This document shows positions 36,243 to 44,510 of a stretch of DNA of 64,000 bases, in pieces. The notes beneath the pieces are model-generated. The model worked only from the letters and a program-made list of their open reading frames with translations, ran no database searches and was not told the origin of the DNA. Position 1 is the stretch's first letter; each line of letters begins with the position of its first letter. The position numbers were made by a program, and so were the translations under genes. Source of the DNA: Streptomyces sp. NBC_00536. Its GTDB lineage: Bacteria > Actinomycetota > Actinomycetes > Streptomycetales > Streptomycetaceae. Location: NCBI RefSeq assembly GCF_036346295.1, contig NZ_CP107819.1, positions 434,001 to 498,000 of the forward strand, in the 5' to 3' direction.

Positions 36243-37562
36243 TCACTTCGCCATCTGCTGCTGGGCCTTGGACAGCTTGGCCTTCACGGATTCGGTGGTG
36301 ACGGCGCGCCCGGCGGCGGCGTCGGCGAAGAGTTCCTTGACGGCGGTGCCGACGGCCGTCTCGAACTGGGACTCCTCGGGGACCTGCGGGAGCGGGGCGG
36401 CGCTGGTGCCCAGGGTGGTGCGCAGGACGGTGAGGTCCTCGGTGGCGAAGGCCTGGTCCTGCTGGGCGGCCTTGACCGGCGGGATCGAGCCGTAGGTCTT
36501 GTTGAGCAGCTTCTGTTCCTCGTCGCTGGTCATGAACTTCACGAACCGCAGCGCGCCGTCGATGTTGTCGGTGTTCTTGAAGACGGCCATGTTGATGCCC
36601 GCGACCATGGAGTTGGTGTTCCTGCCCTGGCCGGGTGCGCCGCCCGCGGGGACCGGGACGGGGGCCACGCCCCAGTCGCCCTCCTTCATGCCGTGAGCCT
36701 TGAAGCTGCTGGCCGCGCTCTGCCAGAGCACCATGGCGGTCTTGTTGTTGGCGAAGTCCTGGAGGGACTGGTTCTTGTCGTACTCGGCGTTGCCGGGCGC
36801 GATGATCTTGTCCTTGGCCATCAGGTCGACGTACTGCTTGACCGCTTCGACGTTGGCCGGGGTGTCGAAGGTGGGCTTGCCCGCCTGGTCGAAGAACGCG
36901 GCGCCGTGCTGCCTGGACAGGACGAAGGCCTGGTGGATGTTGTTCGAAAGGTTCGAACCCTCCGCGCCCAGCGCCCACTTGCCGTCCTTGGACAGCTTCT
37001 GGCCGGTGGTGACCATCTCGTCCCAGGTGGCGGGCGGCTTCGCGATGCCCGCTTCCCGGAACATCTTCTTGTTGTAGTAGAGCGCGTACGACATGGAGTA
37101 CAGGGGGACGGCGGCCGGGTCCTGGCCGCTCGCCCCCGCGGAGCCGATCGCGGACTCGACGAAGCGGTCGCGCCCGCCGATCGCTTCGAAGTTCTCGGCG
37201 TTCCAGGGCAGCAGCGCGCCGGTGGCCTGGAGGGAGGAGGACCAGGTGTTGCCGATGTTGAGCACGTCCGGACCCTGGCCGGAGGCGGTGGCCGCCAGGA
37301 TACGGTTGAGAAGGTCGGCCCAGGGGACGACCTCCAGCTTGACCTTGATGCCGGTCCGCTCCTCGAACTTCTTCAGCTCCGGGCCGAGGGTCGCCTGGTC
37401 CGCCGCGATGTCGGGGCCCTGGTTGGAGGCCCAGTAGGTGAGTTCCTTGGGGGCGGTGTTGGAACCGCCCTCGTCGCCGGTGGAACCGCCGCCGCATGCG
37501 GTGGCGGCGGCCAGCAGGGAAGCGGTGACCACGGCGGCGGCCGCGGCTCGGGTTCTGCGCAT
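36243..37562 (-). CDS. Sugar ABC transporter substrate-binding lipoprotein
   Basis: A 439-residue family 1 solute-binding protein and first gene of the importer operon. ATG 37562 has GAAAGGGG upstream. The lipobox SLLAAATAC puts the lipidated Cys at 23. The mature part has the usual landmarks: ELTYWASNQGP, KKFEERTGIKVKLEVVPWADL, GQGPDVLNIGNTW, YYNKKMFREAGI..PPATWDEM and ALRFVKFMTSDEEQKLL. Several Trp and Asn residues (NTW, LPWN) are suited to stacking on sugar rings. Coupling to a GH1 enzyme implies a beta-linked disaccharide or oligosaccharide as substrate. Confidence 0.95.
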   Translation of the reverse strand: MRRTRAAAAAVVTASLLAAATACGGGSTGDEGGSNTAPKELTYWASNQGPDIAADQATLGPELKKFEERTGIKVKLEVVPWADLLNRILAATASGQGPDVLNIGNTWSSSLQATGALLPWNAENFEAIGGRDRFVESAIGSAGASGQDPAAVPLYSMSYALYYNKKMFREAGIAKPPATWDEMVTTGQKLSKDGKWALGAEGSNLSNNIHQAFVLSRQHGAAFFDQAGKPTFDTPANVEAVKQYVDLMAKDKIIAPGNAEYDKNQSLQDFANNKTAMVLWQSAASSFKAHGMKEGDWGVAPVPVPAGGAPGQGRNTNSMVAGINMAVFKNTDNIDGALRFVKFMTSDEEQKLLNKTYGSIPPVKAAQQDQAFATEDLTVLRTTLGTSAAPLPQVPEESQFETAVGTAVKELFADAAAGRAVTTESVKAKLSKAQQQMAK

Positions 37563-37645
37563 GGCGGATCGGCCCCTTTCAACAGGGTCGGGCGAGCGGC
37601 CTGTTGGAGGTCCGGGGGCCGCCTTTCGGCCGCCCCGTCGCTTCC

Positions 37646-37675
37646 AGGCCTTAATTTAGGACGTGAGTTAAGCCT
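37646..37675. promoter_or_regulatory. Candidate ROK-regulator operator
   Basis: AGGCCTTAA (37646-37654) and TTAAGCCT (37668-37675) form an inverted repeat around an AT-rich centre in the 183-base gap between the importer operon and the divergent ROK gene. It is the only such dyad in the gap and could control both directions. Confidence 0.55.
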
Positions 37676-37745
37676 CGGGAAAGGGTCGCGTCAAGGGGTC
37701 GCGCAAGGGTATGTTGCGAATCGTTGTCAGGGCGGAAGGAGCCAC

Positions 37746-39041
37746 ATGACGGGCAGTCACGGACGTACGGTGCGGGACCTGCGGCGCGGCAACCGCAGCG
37801 CCGTGCTGCAGCGGTTGTACTTCGGCGGACCCATGAGCCGCCAGGAGCTGGGCCCGGTCACCGGACTCAGCTCCGGATCCGTCAGCAACGTGGTCGGCGA
37901 ACTGGTCGCCGACGGCCTGCTGGAGGAAGCGGGCATCGTCGACTCCGACGGCGGCCGGCCGCGCACCCTGCTCCGGGTGGCGCCCGGCAGCGCCCACATG
38001 ATCGGGGTCGACGTCGGCGAAACCCGGGTCCGGGTCGAGCTGTTCGACCTGACCCTCACCGAACTCGCCCGCACCGAACTCCCGTTGCTGCCGCGCGGCT
38101 GCTACGACGTCGGGCCCATCGTCGACCACATCCGCACCGGCATCGCCGCCGTCCTCGCCGAGGCGGGCGTCGGTACGGACCGGCTCCTGGGCGTCGGCAT
38201 CGGCGTCCCCGGCATCATCGAGCGCGGCGCGCCCGGCGGCACCGTGGTGCACGGCCAGACCATCGGCTGGGACGCGGTCCCGTTGGAGGCCCTGCTGCGC
38301 GCCACCGGGGCCGTGCCCGAGGAGGTCCCGTACCTCATCGACAACGGCGCCCGCACCCTCGGCCAGGCGGAGATGTGGTTCGGGGCGGGGCGCGGGGCGC
38401 GCGAGGCCGTCGTCGTCCTGTTCGGCTCCGGCGTGGGCGCCAGCCTGGTCACCGACGGCTCCCCCGAGGGCGGTTCCACCGACGGCACCCCGCTGGAGTG
38501 GGGCCACCTGACGGTGTCGGTGCGCGGGCGGCGCTGCCGGTGCGGCGCCCTGGGCTGCCTGGAGGCGTACACCGGGGCCGAATCGCTGCTGGCCCGGTGG
38601 GCGGAGCGGGGCGGCGGCGCCGGGGAGGTCCAGGACGAGGAGGAGGCCCTCGCGGTGCTGCTCGCGCACTCCACGGCCGGGGACCCGGTGGCCGTGGACG
38701 TCCTGGAGGAGACCGCCGAGTACCTGGGCGCCGGACTGTCCGACCTCATCAACCTCTTCCAGCCCGAGCGGATCCTGATCGGCGGCTGGGCGGGGCTGAT
38801 GCTGGGCCCGCACATCCTGCCCTCGGTCCGCGCACACGCCCGGCGCCACTCGCTGCGCCACCCCGCCGACCGGGTCACCATCGACCTCGGCTCACTGGGC
38901 CCGGACGCGGTCACCGTGGGCGCCGCCACCCTGCCCCTGTCGGCCTTCTTCACCACGGGCGGCCGCCGCCCCGCCCCCGCTCCCCCGGCCGAACCCCCGG
39001 GCTGGCACGCCTCCCTGGCCACGCGGGGCGGGAGCCGCTGA
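37746..39041 (+). CDS. ROK-family transcriptional regulator
   Basis: A 431-residue NagC/XylR-type regulator. ATG 37746 follows GGAAGGAG. The N-terminal winged helix is visible: LRRGNRSAVLQRLYFGGPMS then GLSSGSVSNVVGELVADGLL and DSDGGRPRTLL. The C-terminal sugar-kinase-like domain has IGVDVGETRVRVELF, GVGIGVPG, DNGARTLGQAE, an EWGHLTV segment and the ROK zinc site CRCGALGCLEAYTG. Sugar binding would release it from DNA. It is divergent from the importer-GH1 operon and very likely represses it through the dyad at 37646-37675. Confidence 0.95.
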   Translation: MTGSHGRTVRDLRRGNRSAVLQRLYFGGPMSRQELGPVTGLSSGSVSNVVGELVADGLLEEAGIVDSDGGRPRTLLRVAPGSAHMIGVDVGETRVRVELFDLTLTELARTELPLLPRGCYDVGPIVDHIRTGIAAVLAEAGVGTDRLLGVGIGVPGIIERGAPGGTVVHGQTIGWDAVPLEALLRATGAVPEEVPYLIDNGARTLGQAEMWFGAGRGAREAVVVLFGSGVGASLVTDGSPEGGSTDGTPLEWGHLTVSVRGRRCRCGALGCLEAYTGAESLLARWAERGGGAGEVQDEEEALAVLLAHSTAGDPVAVDVLEETAEYLGAGLSDLINLFQPERILIGGWAGLMLGPHILPSVRAHARRHSLRHPADRVTIDLGSLGPDAVTVGAATLPLSAFFTTGGRRPAPAPPAEPPGWHASLATRGGSR

Positions 39042-39051
39042 CGGGCCTTCC

Positions 39052-39819
39052 TCAGGGCGCGGGACGGGCCCGGGGCGCCCGGGCCGCGCGGGTCGCCGCC
39101 AGGGCGACCACGAGCAGCAGCAGGGTCGCCAGTACGAGCGCCGGGCGCGGCCCGTGTCCGAGGGTGAGCGCGCCGCCCGTCAACGCCCCGGCGAGCAGGG
39201 TCAGTACGGTGACCAGACGGCGTACCGAGGCCGGACCCCAGCGGTCGGCGGCGAGCCCGGCCAGCGCCCGGGTGACGACCGTGGTGGTCAGGTCGGGCAC
39301 GCCGAGCCGGTGCACGACCCCGTTCTGCAGGCCCATGCCGAGGGCCAGCGGGACGATGACGGCGAGCTGCCCGGCGCCGCCCTCCCGGGTCGCGAGCGCC
39401 GCACCCACCAAGGCGGCCTGCACGGCCACCAACGGGCCGGCCAGACCCGCGGCCTCCCTCGTCCGGCGCAGCCTCCCGGCCACCAGCGCCCCGGCGAGGA
39501 AGGCGGCCAGGGCCACCGCGGAGGCCTCCGCGGACAGGGTGCGGTCCCCGGCGAGCGCGAAGCCGAGGAAGACGACGTTCCCGGTCATGTTCGCGACGAA
39601 GACGTGGTCGAGCCCGAGGAAGCTGACCGCGTCGACCAGTCCGCTGACGAAGGTCAGGACGATCAGCAGCGGGGGCAGCACCCCGTGCGGGTTCCCCGCG
39701 CCCGCGTCCCCTCCCGCCGGACCGGGGGCCGGGCCGGGCGGGAACAGCAGGTCGCCCAGTATGCGCAGCGCCCCGCGACGCGCGGTGGCGGTCGGGCGGG
39801 GCGGCGGATCGGATTCCAT
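39052..39819 (-). CDS. DUF1275 (YoaK-like) membrane protein
   Basis: A 255-residue protein with about six helices. ATG 39819 has GGGAG upstream. The family signature is clear: LTFVSGLVDAVSFLGLDHVF then VANMTGNVVFLGFAL, and later LALGMGLQNGVVHRLGVPDL with TTVVTRALAGLAAD, matching DUF1275. These are thought to be integral transport-like proteins of unknown substrate. The N-terminus is Pro/Gly-rich. Convergent with the ROK gene, 10 bases between stops. Confidence 0.92.
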   Translation of the reverse strand: MESDPPPRPTATARRGALRILGDLLFPPGPAPGPAGGDAGAGNPHGVLPPLLIVLTFVSGLVDAVSFLGLDHVFVANMTGNVVFLGFALAGDRTLSAEASAVALAAFLAGALVAGRLRRTREAAGLAGPLVAVQAALVGAALATREGGAGQLAVIVPLALGMGLQNGVVHRLGVPDLTTTVVTRALAGLAADRWGPASVRRLVTVLTLLAGALTGGALTLGHGPRPALVLATLLLLVVALAATRAARAPRARPAP

Positions 39820-39873
39820 GCGCGCACTCCCTCAGGATCTGCGGCCGAGCCGCCGACGGGGGAATCGTACTGA

Positions 39874-40056
39874 TCAGCGGTGCGCTCCGGGGTCAGCGAC
39901 TCCCGGCGGGGATTGCCGACGCGGTGCGGGCCGCCTCGCTGGCGGAGCGTTGGCGCCCCTGACAGAGTCCCCGTTCTCATGGTGTTCCGGGTCACGGTTG
40001 AAGTCGCCCATGACGGTCCACGCGCGGCCCGCTGAGGTCGCTTGGTGAGCATGCAC
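39874..40056 (-). pseudogene. Possible remnant of an endonuclease/exonuclease/phosphatase gene
   Basis: A 60-codon frame reads RAWTVMGDFNRDPEHHENG. V(M)GDFNRDP is the catalytic metal-binding motif of EEP-fold (DNase I-like) secreted nucleases common in Streptomyces. Nothing upstream or downstream in any frame supplies the other motifs, and there is no ribosome site. It looks like a decayed fragment in the 281-base gap between the DUF1275 and LacI genes. A chance match cannot be excluded. Confidence 0.35.
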
Positions 40057-40100
40057 GACCTCGCCGCGGGTCTGGGCGCCCGGGATCGGCCGTCGCCAGG

Positions 40101-41207
40101 TCAGGCCGAATCCCGGACGACCAGCCGCGGCTCGAACAGCACCGGCGTGGCGGCTTCCACCGCGGTCCCGACCGCCGGCGCAGCCGCCACGGGAGCCGCC
40201 ACGGCGTCGAGCAGCAGCCGGACCATCTCCGCCGCCATGTCCTCCACCGGCTGGCGTACGGTCGTCAGCCGCGGGCGGCAGGACAGGGCGGCGCTGGAGT
40301 CGTCGAAGCCGACGACGGCCACGTCGTCCGGGATCCGCCGGCCGTGCTCGCGCAGCACCAGGCAGGCGCCCTGGGCCATCAGGTCGTTGGCCGCGAACAC
40401 CCCGTCCAGGTCCGGGTGTTCGGCGAGCAGCCGGAGCATGGCCCCTTCACCGCCCTCGACCGTGAAGTCCGCCCCGGCGACCGCGAGCGGCGGCCGCCCG
40501 GTCGCCCCGAGGGCCTCCGCGCAGCCCGCCACCCGCTCCCGGCTCGCCGGTACGCCGGCGGGCCCCGCGATGACCGCGATGCGGCGGCGGCCGCCCGCCA
40601 GCAGGTGCCCGGCCGCGAGCGCGCCGCCGTCCCGGTGCCGCAGGTCCACCGACGGCAGGGGCACGTCCGGTTCGGGCCGCGCGAACAGGACGGCGGGCAG
40701 TCCGGCCCGCGCGAGCAGTCCCGGCAGCGGGTCGTGCGGGTGGGTGGAGACCAACAGGGCTCCGTCCGCGCCACCTTGGGCGAGGTAAGCGACCAACTCT
40801 GCCCGGTCCGCGTCCGTTTCGGCGCACATCAGTACCGGATGCACCCCGCGCGGGCGCAGCGCGCGCACCACGCCGCTGACCACCCGGCCGAAGAAGGGGT
40901 CCTGGAAGACCCGGGCCGCGAACTCGTCCGGTGTGTCCGTGCCCGCCCCGGAGACCACCAGCGCGACCGCCCCGGCCCGCCGGGTCACCAGGGAGCGGGC
41001 GGCCCGGTTGGGCACGTACCCGGTGGCGTCCACCGCGCGCTGGACGGCCTGCCGGATCGCGGGATCCACGTTGCGGATGCCGTTGACCACGCGGGACACG
41101 GTGGCGCGGGACACCCCGGCGGCCCGGGCGACGTCCTCCAGGGTCGGCGCGGCGCCCGCGCCCGACCCCGCGCCACCGCTCCCGCCCGTGTGCCGCCCCG
41201 TGTCCAT
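40101..41207 (-). CDS. LacI-family transcriptional regulator
   Basis: A 368-residue repressor. The N-terminal headpiece reads TLEDVARAAGVSRATVSRVV then NGIRNVDPAIRQAVQRA and GYVPNRAARSL, the usual LacI helix-turn-helix plus hinge helix. The sugar-binding core follows, with DPFFGRVVSGV, DGALLVSTHP, DGVFAANDLMAQGA and DDVAVVGFDDS. Upstream of the headpiece is a Gly/Ala/Thr linker of about 20 residues. It lies 37 bases after the GH3 gene on the same strand, so it is probably cotranscribed, and both should be controlled by the palindrome at 43768-43783. The related site at 28041 may be a second target. Confidence 0.95.
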   Translation of the reverse strand: MDTGRHTGGSGGAGSGAGAAPTLEDVARAAGVSRATVSRVVNGIRNVDPAIRQAVQRAVDATGYVPNRAARSLVTRRAGAVALVVSGAGTDTPDEFAARVFQDPFFGRVVSGVVRALRPRGVHPVLMCAETDADRAELVAYLAQGGADGALLVSTHPHDPLPGLLARAGLPAVLFARPEPDVPLPSVDLRHRDGGALAAGHLLAGGRRRIAVIAGPAGVPASRERVAGCAEALGATGRPPLAVAGADFTVEGGEGAMLRLLAEHPDLDGVFAANDLMAQGACLVLREHGRRIPDDVAVVGFDDSSAALSCRPRLTTVRQPVEDMAAEMVRLLLDAVAAPVAAAPAVGTAVEAATPVLFEPRLVVRDSA

Positions 41208-41244
41208 GGCGGCACTGTATCTCCCGGTCCGGGCCGGCCCGCGC

Positions 41245-43734
41245 CTACACCTCCAGCACGGTCCGGAGCGGCAGGTCGCCCGCCGTCGGTCCGGCGAGCA
41301 CCTCGTACCCGCCCGGTTCCGTGACCCAGGTCCCGGCCGCCGGGGACCAGTACTGGAGGGCGCGCTCGGGGATCCGTACCACCGCCGTCACCCGCTCCCC
41401 CGGGCCGGCCTCGGCGGCGGCCCAGCCCGCGAGCCAGCGCGCCGGGCGGTCCACGGCCGAGCCGGGGCGGGCCAGGTACAGCTGGACCACCTGACGGCCG
41501 TACCGCGCCCCGGTGTTGCGCAGGGTCACCATGAACTCGACGGTGTCCGTGGCCTGTTCGGCCGGGGAACGGTCCAGACTCTCGAAGTTCCAGTCCGTGT
41601 AGCCGAGTCCGTGCCCGAACCAGTACACGGGCGCGCGGCCGGTGCGCAGCCAGGCGCGGTGGCCGATGTGCAGCCCCTCGGCGTACGGGAGTCGGCCGTC
41701 GGCGTCGGGGCGGGTGTCCCGGACCGGGGCGTCGGCGAGGACGGCGGGCCAGGTGGTCGGGAGGCGGCCGCCCGGTTCGCGCCGGCCGAGGAGGACGTCG
41801 GCGAGCCCGCCGCCCGCCTCCTGCCCCGGGAACCAGGACAGCAGCACGGCGCCCGCGTCCGCGCGCCAGGGCAGCTCGACGGGCCCGCCCGCCTGGACGA
41901 CGACCGCCGTGCGCGGGTTGGCGCGCAGCACCGCCCGCACCAACTCGTCCTGGGGCGGCGGGAGTCGCAGGTCGCCGCGGTCGCGTCCCTCGCACTCGGT
42001 GCCGTCGGTGGTGCCGACGACCACGACCACGGCGTCGGCCGCGCGCGCCGCGGCCCGCGCCGCCGCGAGCGCCTCGACCGGGTCCCGGGCGGGCGGCGCG
42101 GCGGCCAGGACGGTGGCCCGGCCGGTGCCGGGCGCGAGCCGACGGCGTGCGGACACCCGCACGTCCCGGCCTTCGGTGAGGTGGATCCGGGCGGTGTGGA
42201 GCGGGGGCCGGACGTGCACGACGGCCGGGTCGTCCGTCTCGGCCGGGAACTCGCCGTCGAGCAGATCCACTCCGTCCACGGTCAGCCGCATCCGCCCGAA
42301 GCCGCCCAGCCCGAGCGTCCAGACGCCGCTCACCGCAGGACGGAGTACGACGGCCAGCTCGACGGTGTCGGATCCGGGAGGGAGTTCGGGCTCCAGCACC
42401 CGGCCCGAGGGCACGCACACCGAGTGCAGGGTGACCCCCCGGGCGTCCAGGACGCGCGTGCGCACTCCCGGCTCACCCGTCTCCGGATCGCGGGAGAGCC
42501 CCCGCCCCACGGGCACCGGTCCCCCGTCGTGCGGGGCCGGGCCCGGGGCGTGCAGGACCCGCACCTGCGGGGGCAGCGCGGCCCGGATACCGTCGAGCGG
42601 GCTCACCACGGAGTGCGGGAACACCTCGGCGCTGCCGCCCCCTTGGACCCGCGGGTCCCCGGCGTGGGCGCCGATGACCGCGAGGGTGCGCAGCCGCCCC
42701 GCGTCGAACGGCAGTACCCCCCGGTTCTCCAGCAGCACGGCGCTGGCCGCCACGGCATCCCGCAACACCGCGGCCGCTCCCGTCGCCGCGGCCGCTTCCG
42801 TCGCCGCGGCCGATCCCGTCTCCGCGGGGCCCTGCGCTGCCGCACGGCCCCCGGGTGGGTTCAGGGCGCCGACCCGGGCCGCCAGGCGCAGCAGGCGGCG
42901 GGTCTTGTCGGCCACGGCCTCCTCCCGGACCCGGCCGGACCGTACCGCCCGGACCAGTTCCTCGCCCCACGGACCGCAGGGCCCCGGCATCGCGAGGTCC
43001 TGGGCGGCCGCCCCGGCGGCGGCCGTCGAGCGGACCGCGCCCCAGTCGGAGACCACGGCCCCGTCGAATCCCCACTCCCCCTTCAACGGCTCGGCGAGCA
43101 GGCAACTCTCGCTCATGGTGGTGCCGTTGACCCCGTTGTACGCCGACATCACCAGCCAGACCCCGGCCCGCACGGCCAGCTCGAACGGCGCCAGGTACAG
43201 CTCGCGCAGCACGCGCTCGTCGATCCGGGCGTCCAGGGTCAGCCGGCCGGTCTCCGAGTCGTTGGCGACGTAGTGCTTCGCGGTGGCCGCGACACCCCGG
43301 GACTGGATGCCCCGGATCAGCGCGGCTCCGGTGCGACCGGCCAGTAGCGGATCCTCGGAGAAGCACTCGAAGTGCCGTCCGGCGAGGGGGCCGCGGTGCA
43401 GGTTGAGCGTGGGGGCGAGCAGGACGTGGACGCCCTTGCGCCGGGCCTCGTCGCCGAGGAGCGCGCCGAGGCGGCGTACCCGGTCCTCGTCCCAGAGCGC
43501 GGCGAGCGCACTCGCCGAGGGCAGCAGGGCGGAGGTGTCGCGCTCGTCCCAGCCGGGGCCGCGCACTCCGGCCGGTCCGTCCGAGAAGACCATCTCCCGC
43601 AGCCCGACGGCGGGTTCGGCGGCGGTCCGCCAGGTGTCCGCGCCGGTCAGCAGCCGCACCTTCTGCCGCAGGTCCAGCTTGTCCGCCAGCAGTCGCACGC
43701 ATTCCTCGCCGTCACCACCACCACCGCCGCGCAT
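41245..43734 (-). CDS. GH3 beta-glucosidase with PA14 insertion
   Basis: An 829-residue enzyme. ATG 43734 (MRGGGGG) has GAAGGGG upstream; a longer reading to 43815 would include the operator. Domain 1 is a TIM barrel with VLLAPTLNLHRGPLAGRHFE, AKHYVANDSE and the nucleophile Asp230 in VVSDWGA. Domain 2 follows, interrupted by a PA14 module (about 430-560, TLGLGGFGRMRLTVDGVDLL) that shapes substrate choice. The second half carries VVVVGTTDGTECEGRDR, LSWFPGQEAGGGLADVL and the fibronectin III-like end (TVEFMVTLRNTGARYGRQVV). There is no signal peptide, so it is cytoplasmic and degrades imported glucosides. An Ala/Thr-repeat linker (ATEAAAATGAAA) precedes domain 2. Shares an operon with the LacI gene. 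Confidence 0.95.
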   Translation of the reverse strand: MRGGGGGDGEECVRLLADKLDLRQKVRLLTGADTWRTAAEPAVGLREMVFSDGPAGVRGPGWDERDTSALLPSASALAALWDEDRVRRLGALLGDEARRKGVHVLLAPTLNLHRGPLAGRHFECFSEDPLLAGRTGAALIRGIQSRGVAATAKHYVANDSETGRLTLDARIDERVLRELYLAPFELAVRAGVWLVMSAYNGVNGTTMSESCLLAEPLKGEWGFDGAVVSDWGAVRSTAAAGAAAQDLAMPGPCGPWGEELVRAVRSGRVREEAVADKTRRLLRLAARVGALNPPGGRAAAQGPAETGSAAATEAAAATGAAAVLRDAVAASAVLLENRGVLPFDAGRLRTLAVIGAHAGDPRVQGGGSAEVFPHSVVSPLDGIRAALPPQVRVLHAPGPAPHDGGPVPVGRGLSRDPETGEPGVRTRVLDARGVTLHSVCVPSGRVLEPELPPGSDTVELAVVLRPAVSGVWTLGLGGFGRMRLTVDGVDLLDGEFPAETDDPAVVHVRPPLHTARIHLTEGRDVRVSARRRLAPGTGRATVLAAAPPARDPVEALAAARAAARAADAVVVVVGTTDGTECEGRDRGDLRLPPPQDELVRAVLRANPRTAVVVQAGGPVELPWRADAGAVLLSWFPGQEAGGGLADVLLGRREPGGRLPTTWPAVLADAPVRDTRPDADGRLPYAEGLHIGHRAWLRTGRAPVYWFGHGLGYTDWNFESLDRSPAEQATDTVEFMVTLRNTGARYGRQVVQLYLARPGSAVDRPARWLAGWAAAEAGPGERVTAVVRIPERALQYWSPAAGTWVTEPGGYEVLAGPTAGDLPLRTVLEV

Positions 43735-43767
43735 GCGGGCCCCTTCACGTCGGATCGCCGGGTTCTC

Positions 43768-43783
43768 GGGAGAGCGCTCTCCC
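43768..43783. promoter_or_regulatory. LacI-type operator before the GH3 gene
   Basis: GGGAGAGCGCTCTCCC is a perfect 16-bp palindrome with a central CG, typical of LacI-family sites, 33 bases before the GH3 start. The LacI gene at 40101-41207 is downstream in the same unit, so negative autoregulation is likely. Confidence 0.75.
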
Positions 43784-43939
43784 AGATGATCCCGGGCCCC
43801 TCCGGAGCCTGTCAACGGTGGTGAACACTCGGCGAGTTCGGAACGCCATGCGAACCGAGCGGCACGCCTCGGCGGCCGCTCGGTTCCCGCGCTGTTCCGG
43901 ATGAAGAGGTTTTCCCGGCGAAGTGGTGCTCCCGGGCGG

Positions 43940-44401
43940 TCAGTTCACCGTCACGGTCACGGTGGGCGACACGGCATCGCCGACCATCACCCGCAGTTGT
44001 TCCTTGCCCTTGTCCCGGAAGGTGTTGTCCAGGGAGTAGCTACTGCCCTGTTTCACGGTCGTACTCGCGTGCAGCGTCGTCCACTTGGTGCCGTACTTGT
44101 GCTGCAGCACCACCTTGGCGCCGATCGGCACGCCCTTCGTCCGGCCGGTGAAGGTGACCTTCCCGCCCGCCTTGACCGTGGTCGGGGTCGCCGTGAGGGT
44201 CACGGTGGCGGTCGATGTGGAGGCCGAGGCGGAGGCGGAGGGGCTCGGCTTGGGACTCGCGGCGGCGGAGGCGAAGGTACCGGCGGCTCCGGCCGCCAGC
44301 AAGGCCGCGGACAGCGCGCCGACGGCGGCCATCCGGACGCGGCGACCGCGCGGGCCGTACGCGCCGCGCGGGCCGCGCAGGTCACTCGGTGTGGCGTTCA
44401 C
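43940..44401 (-). CDS. Secreted protein with one Ig-like beta domain
   Basis: A 153-residue exported protein. GTG 44401 has GGGAG six bases upstream. After a long basic N-region (RGPRGAYGPRGRRVR) comes a signal helix ending near TFASAAAS, then a Ser/Ala/Pro-Thr linker. The last 90 residues are an all-beta domain: VTLTATPTTVKAGGKVTFTG, VVLQHKYGTKWTTLHAST, SYSLDNTFRDKG, LRVMVGDAVSPTVTVTV. This is the pattern of bacterial Ig/fibronectin-type domains such as those in adhesins. No enzymatic motif. Probably a surface or matrix-associated protein; function unknown. Confidence 0.8.
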   Translation of the reverse strand: MNATPSDLRGPRGAYGPRGRRVRMAAVGALSAALLAAGAAGTFASAAASPKPSPSASASASTSTATVTLTATPTTVKAGGKVTFTGRTKGVPIGAKVVLQHKYGTKWTTLHASTTVKQGSSYSLDNTFRDKGKEQLRVMVGDAVSPTVTVTVN

Positions 44402-44510
44402 ATTGGACTCCCGTCGTGACGGTCTCCCCCATGTGGAGCGAAAACACCCACAATGGGGCGATTCATGCGGGTTCGATGCTACGGACCTCCGCCGACGCGT
44501 GTCGACTCGA

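Noticed and set aside
41245..43815. Longer GH3 reading beginning at 43815
   Set aside because: It would make the LacI palindrome coding; ATG 43734 has a ribosome site and family-typical length.
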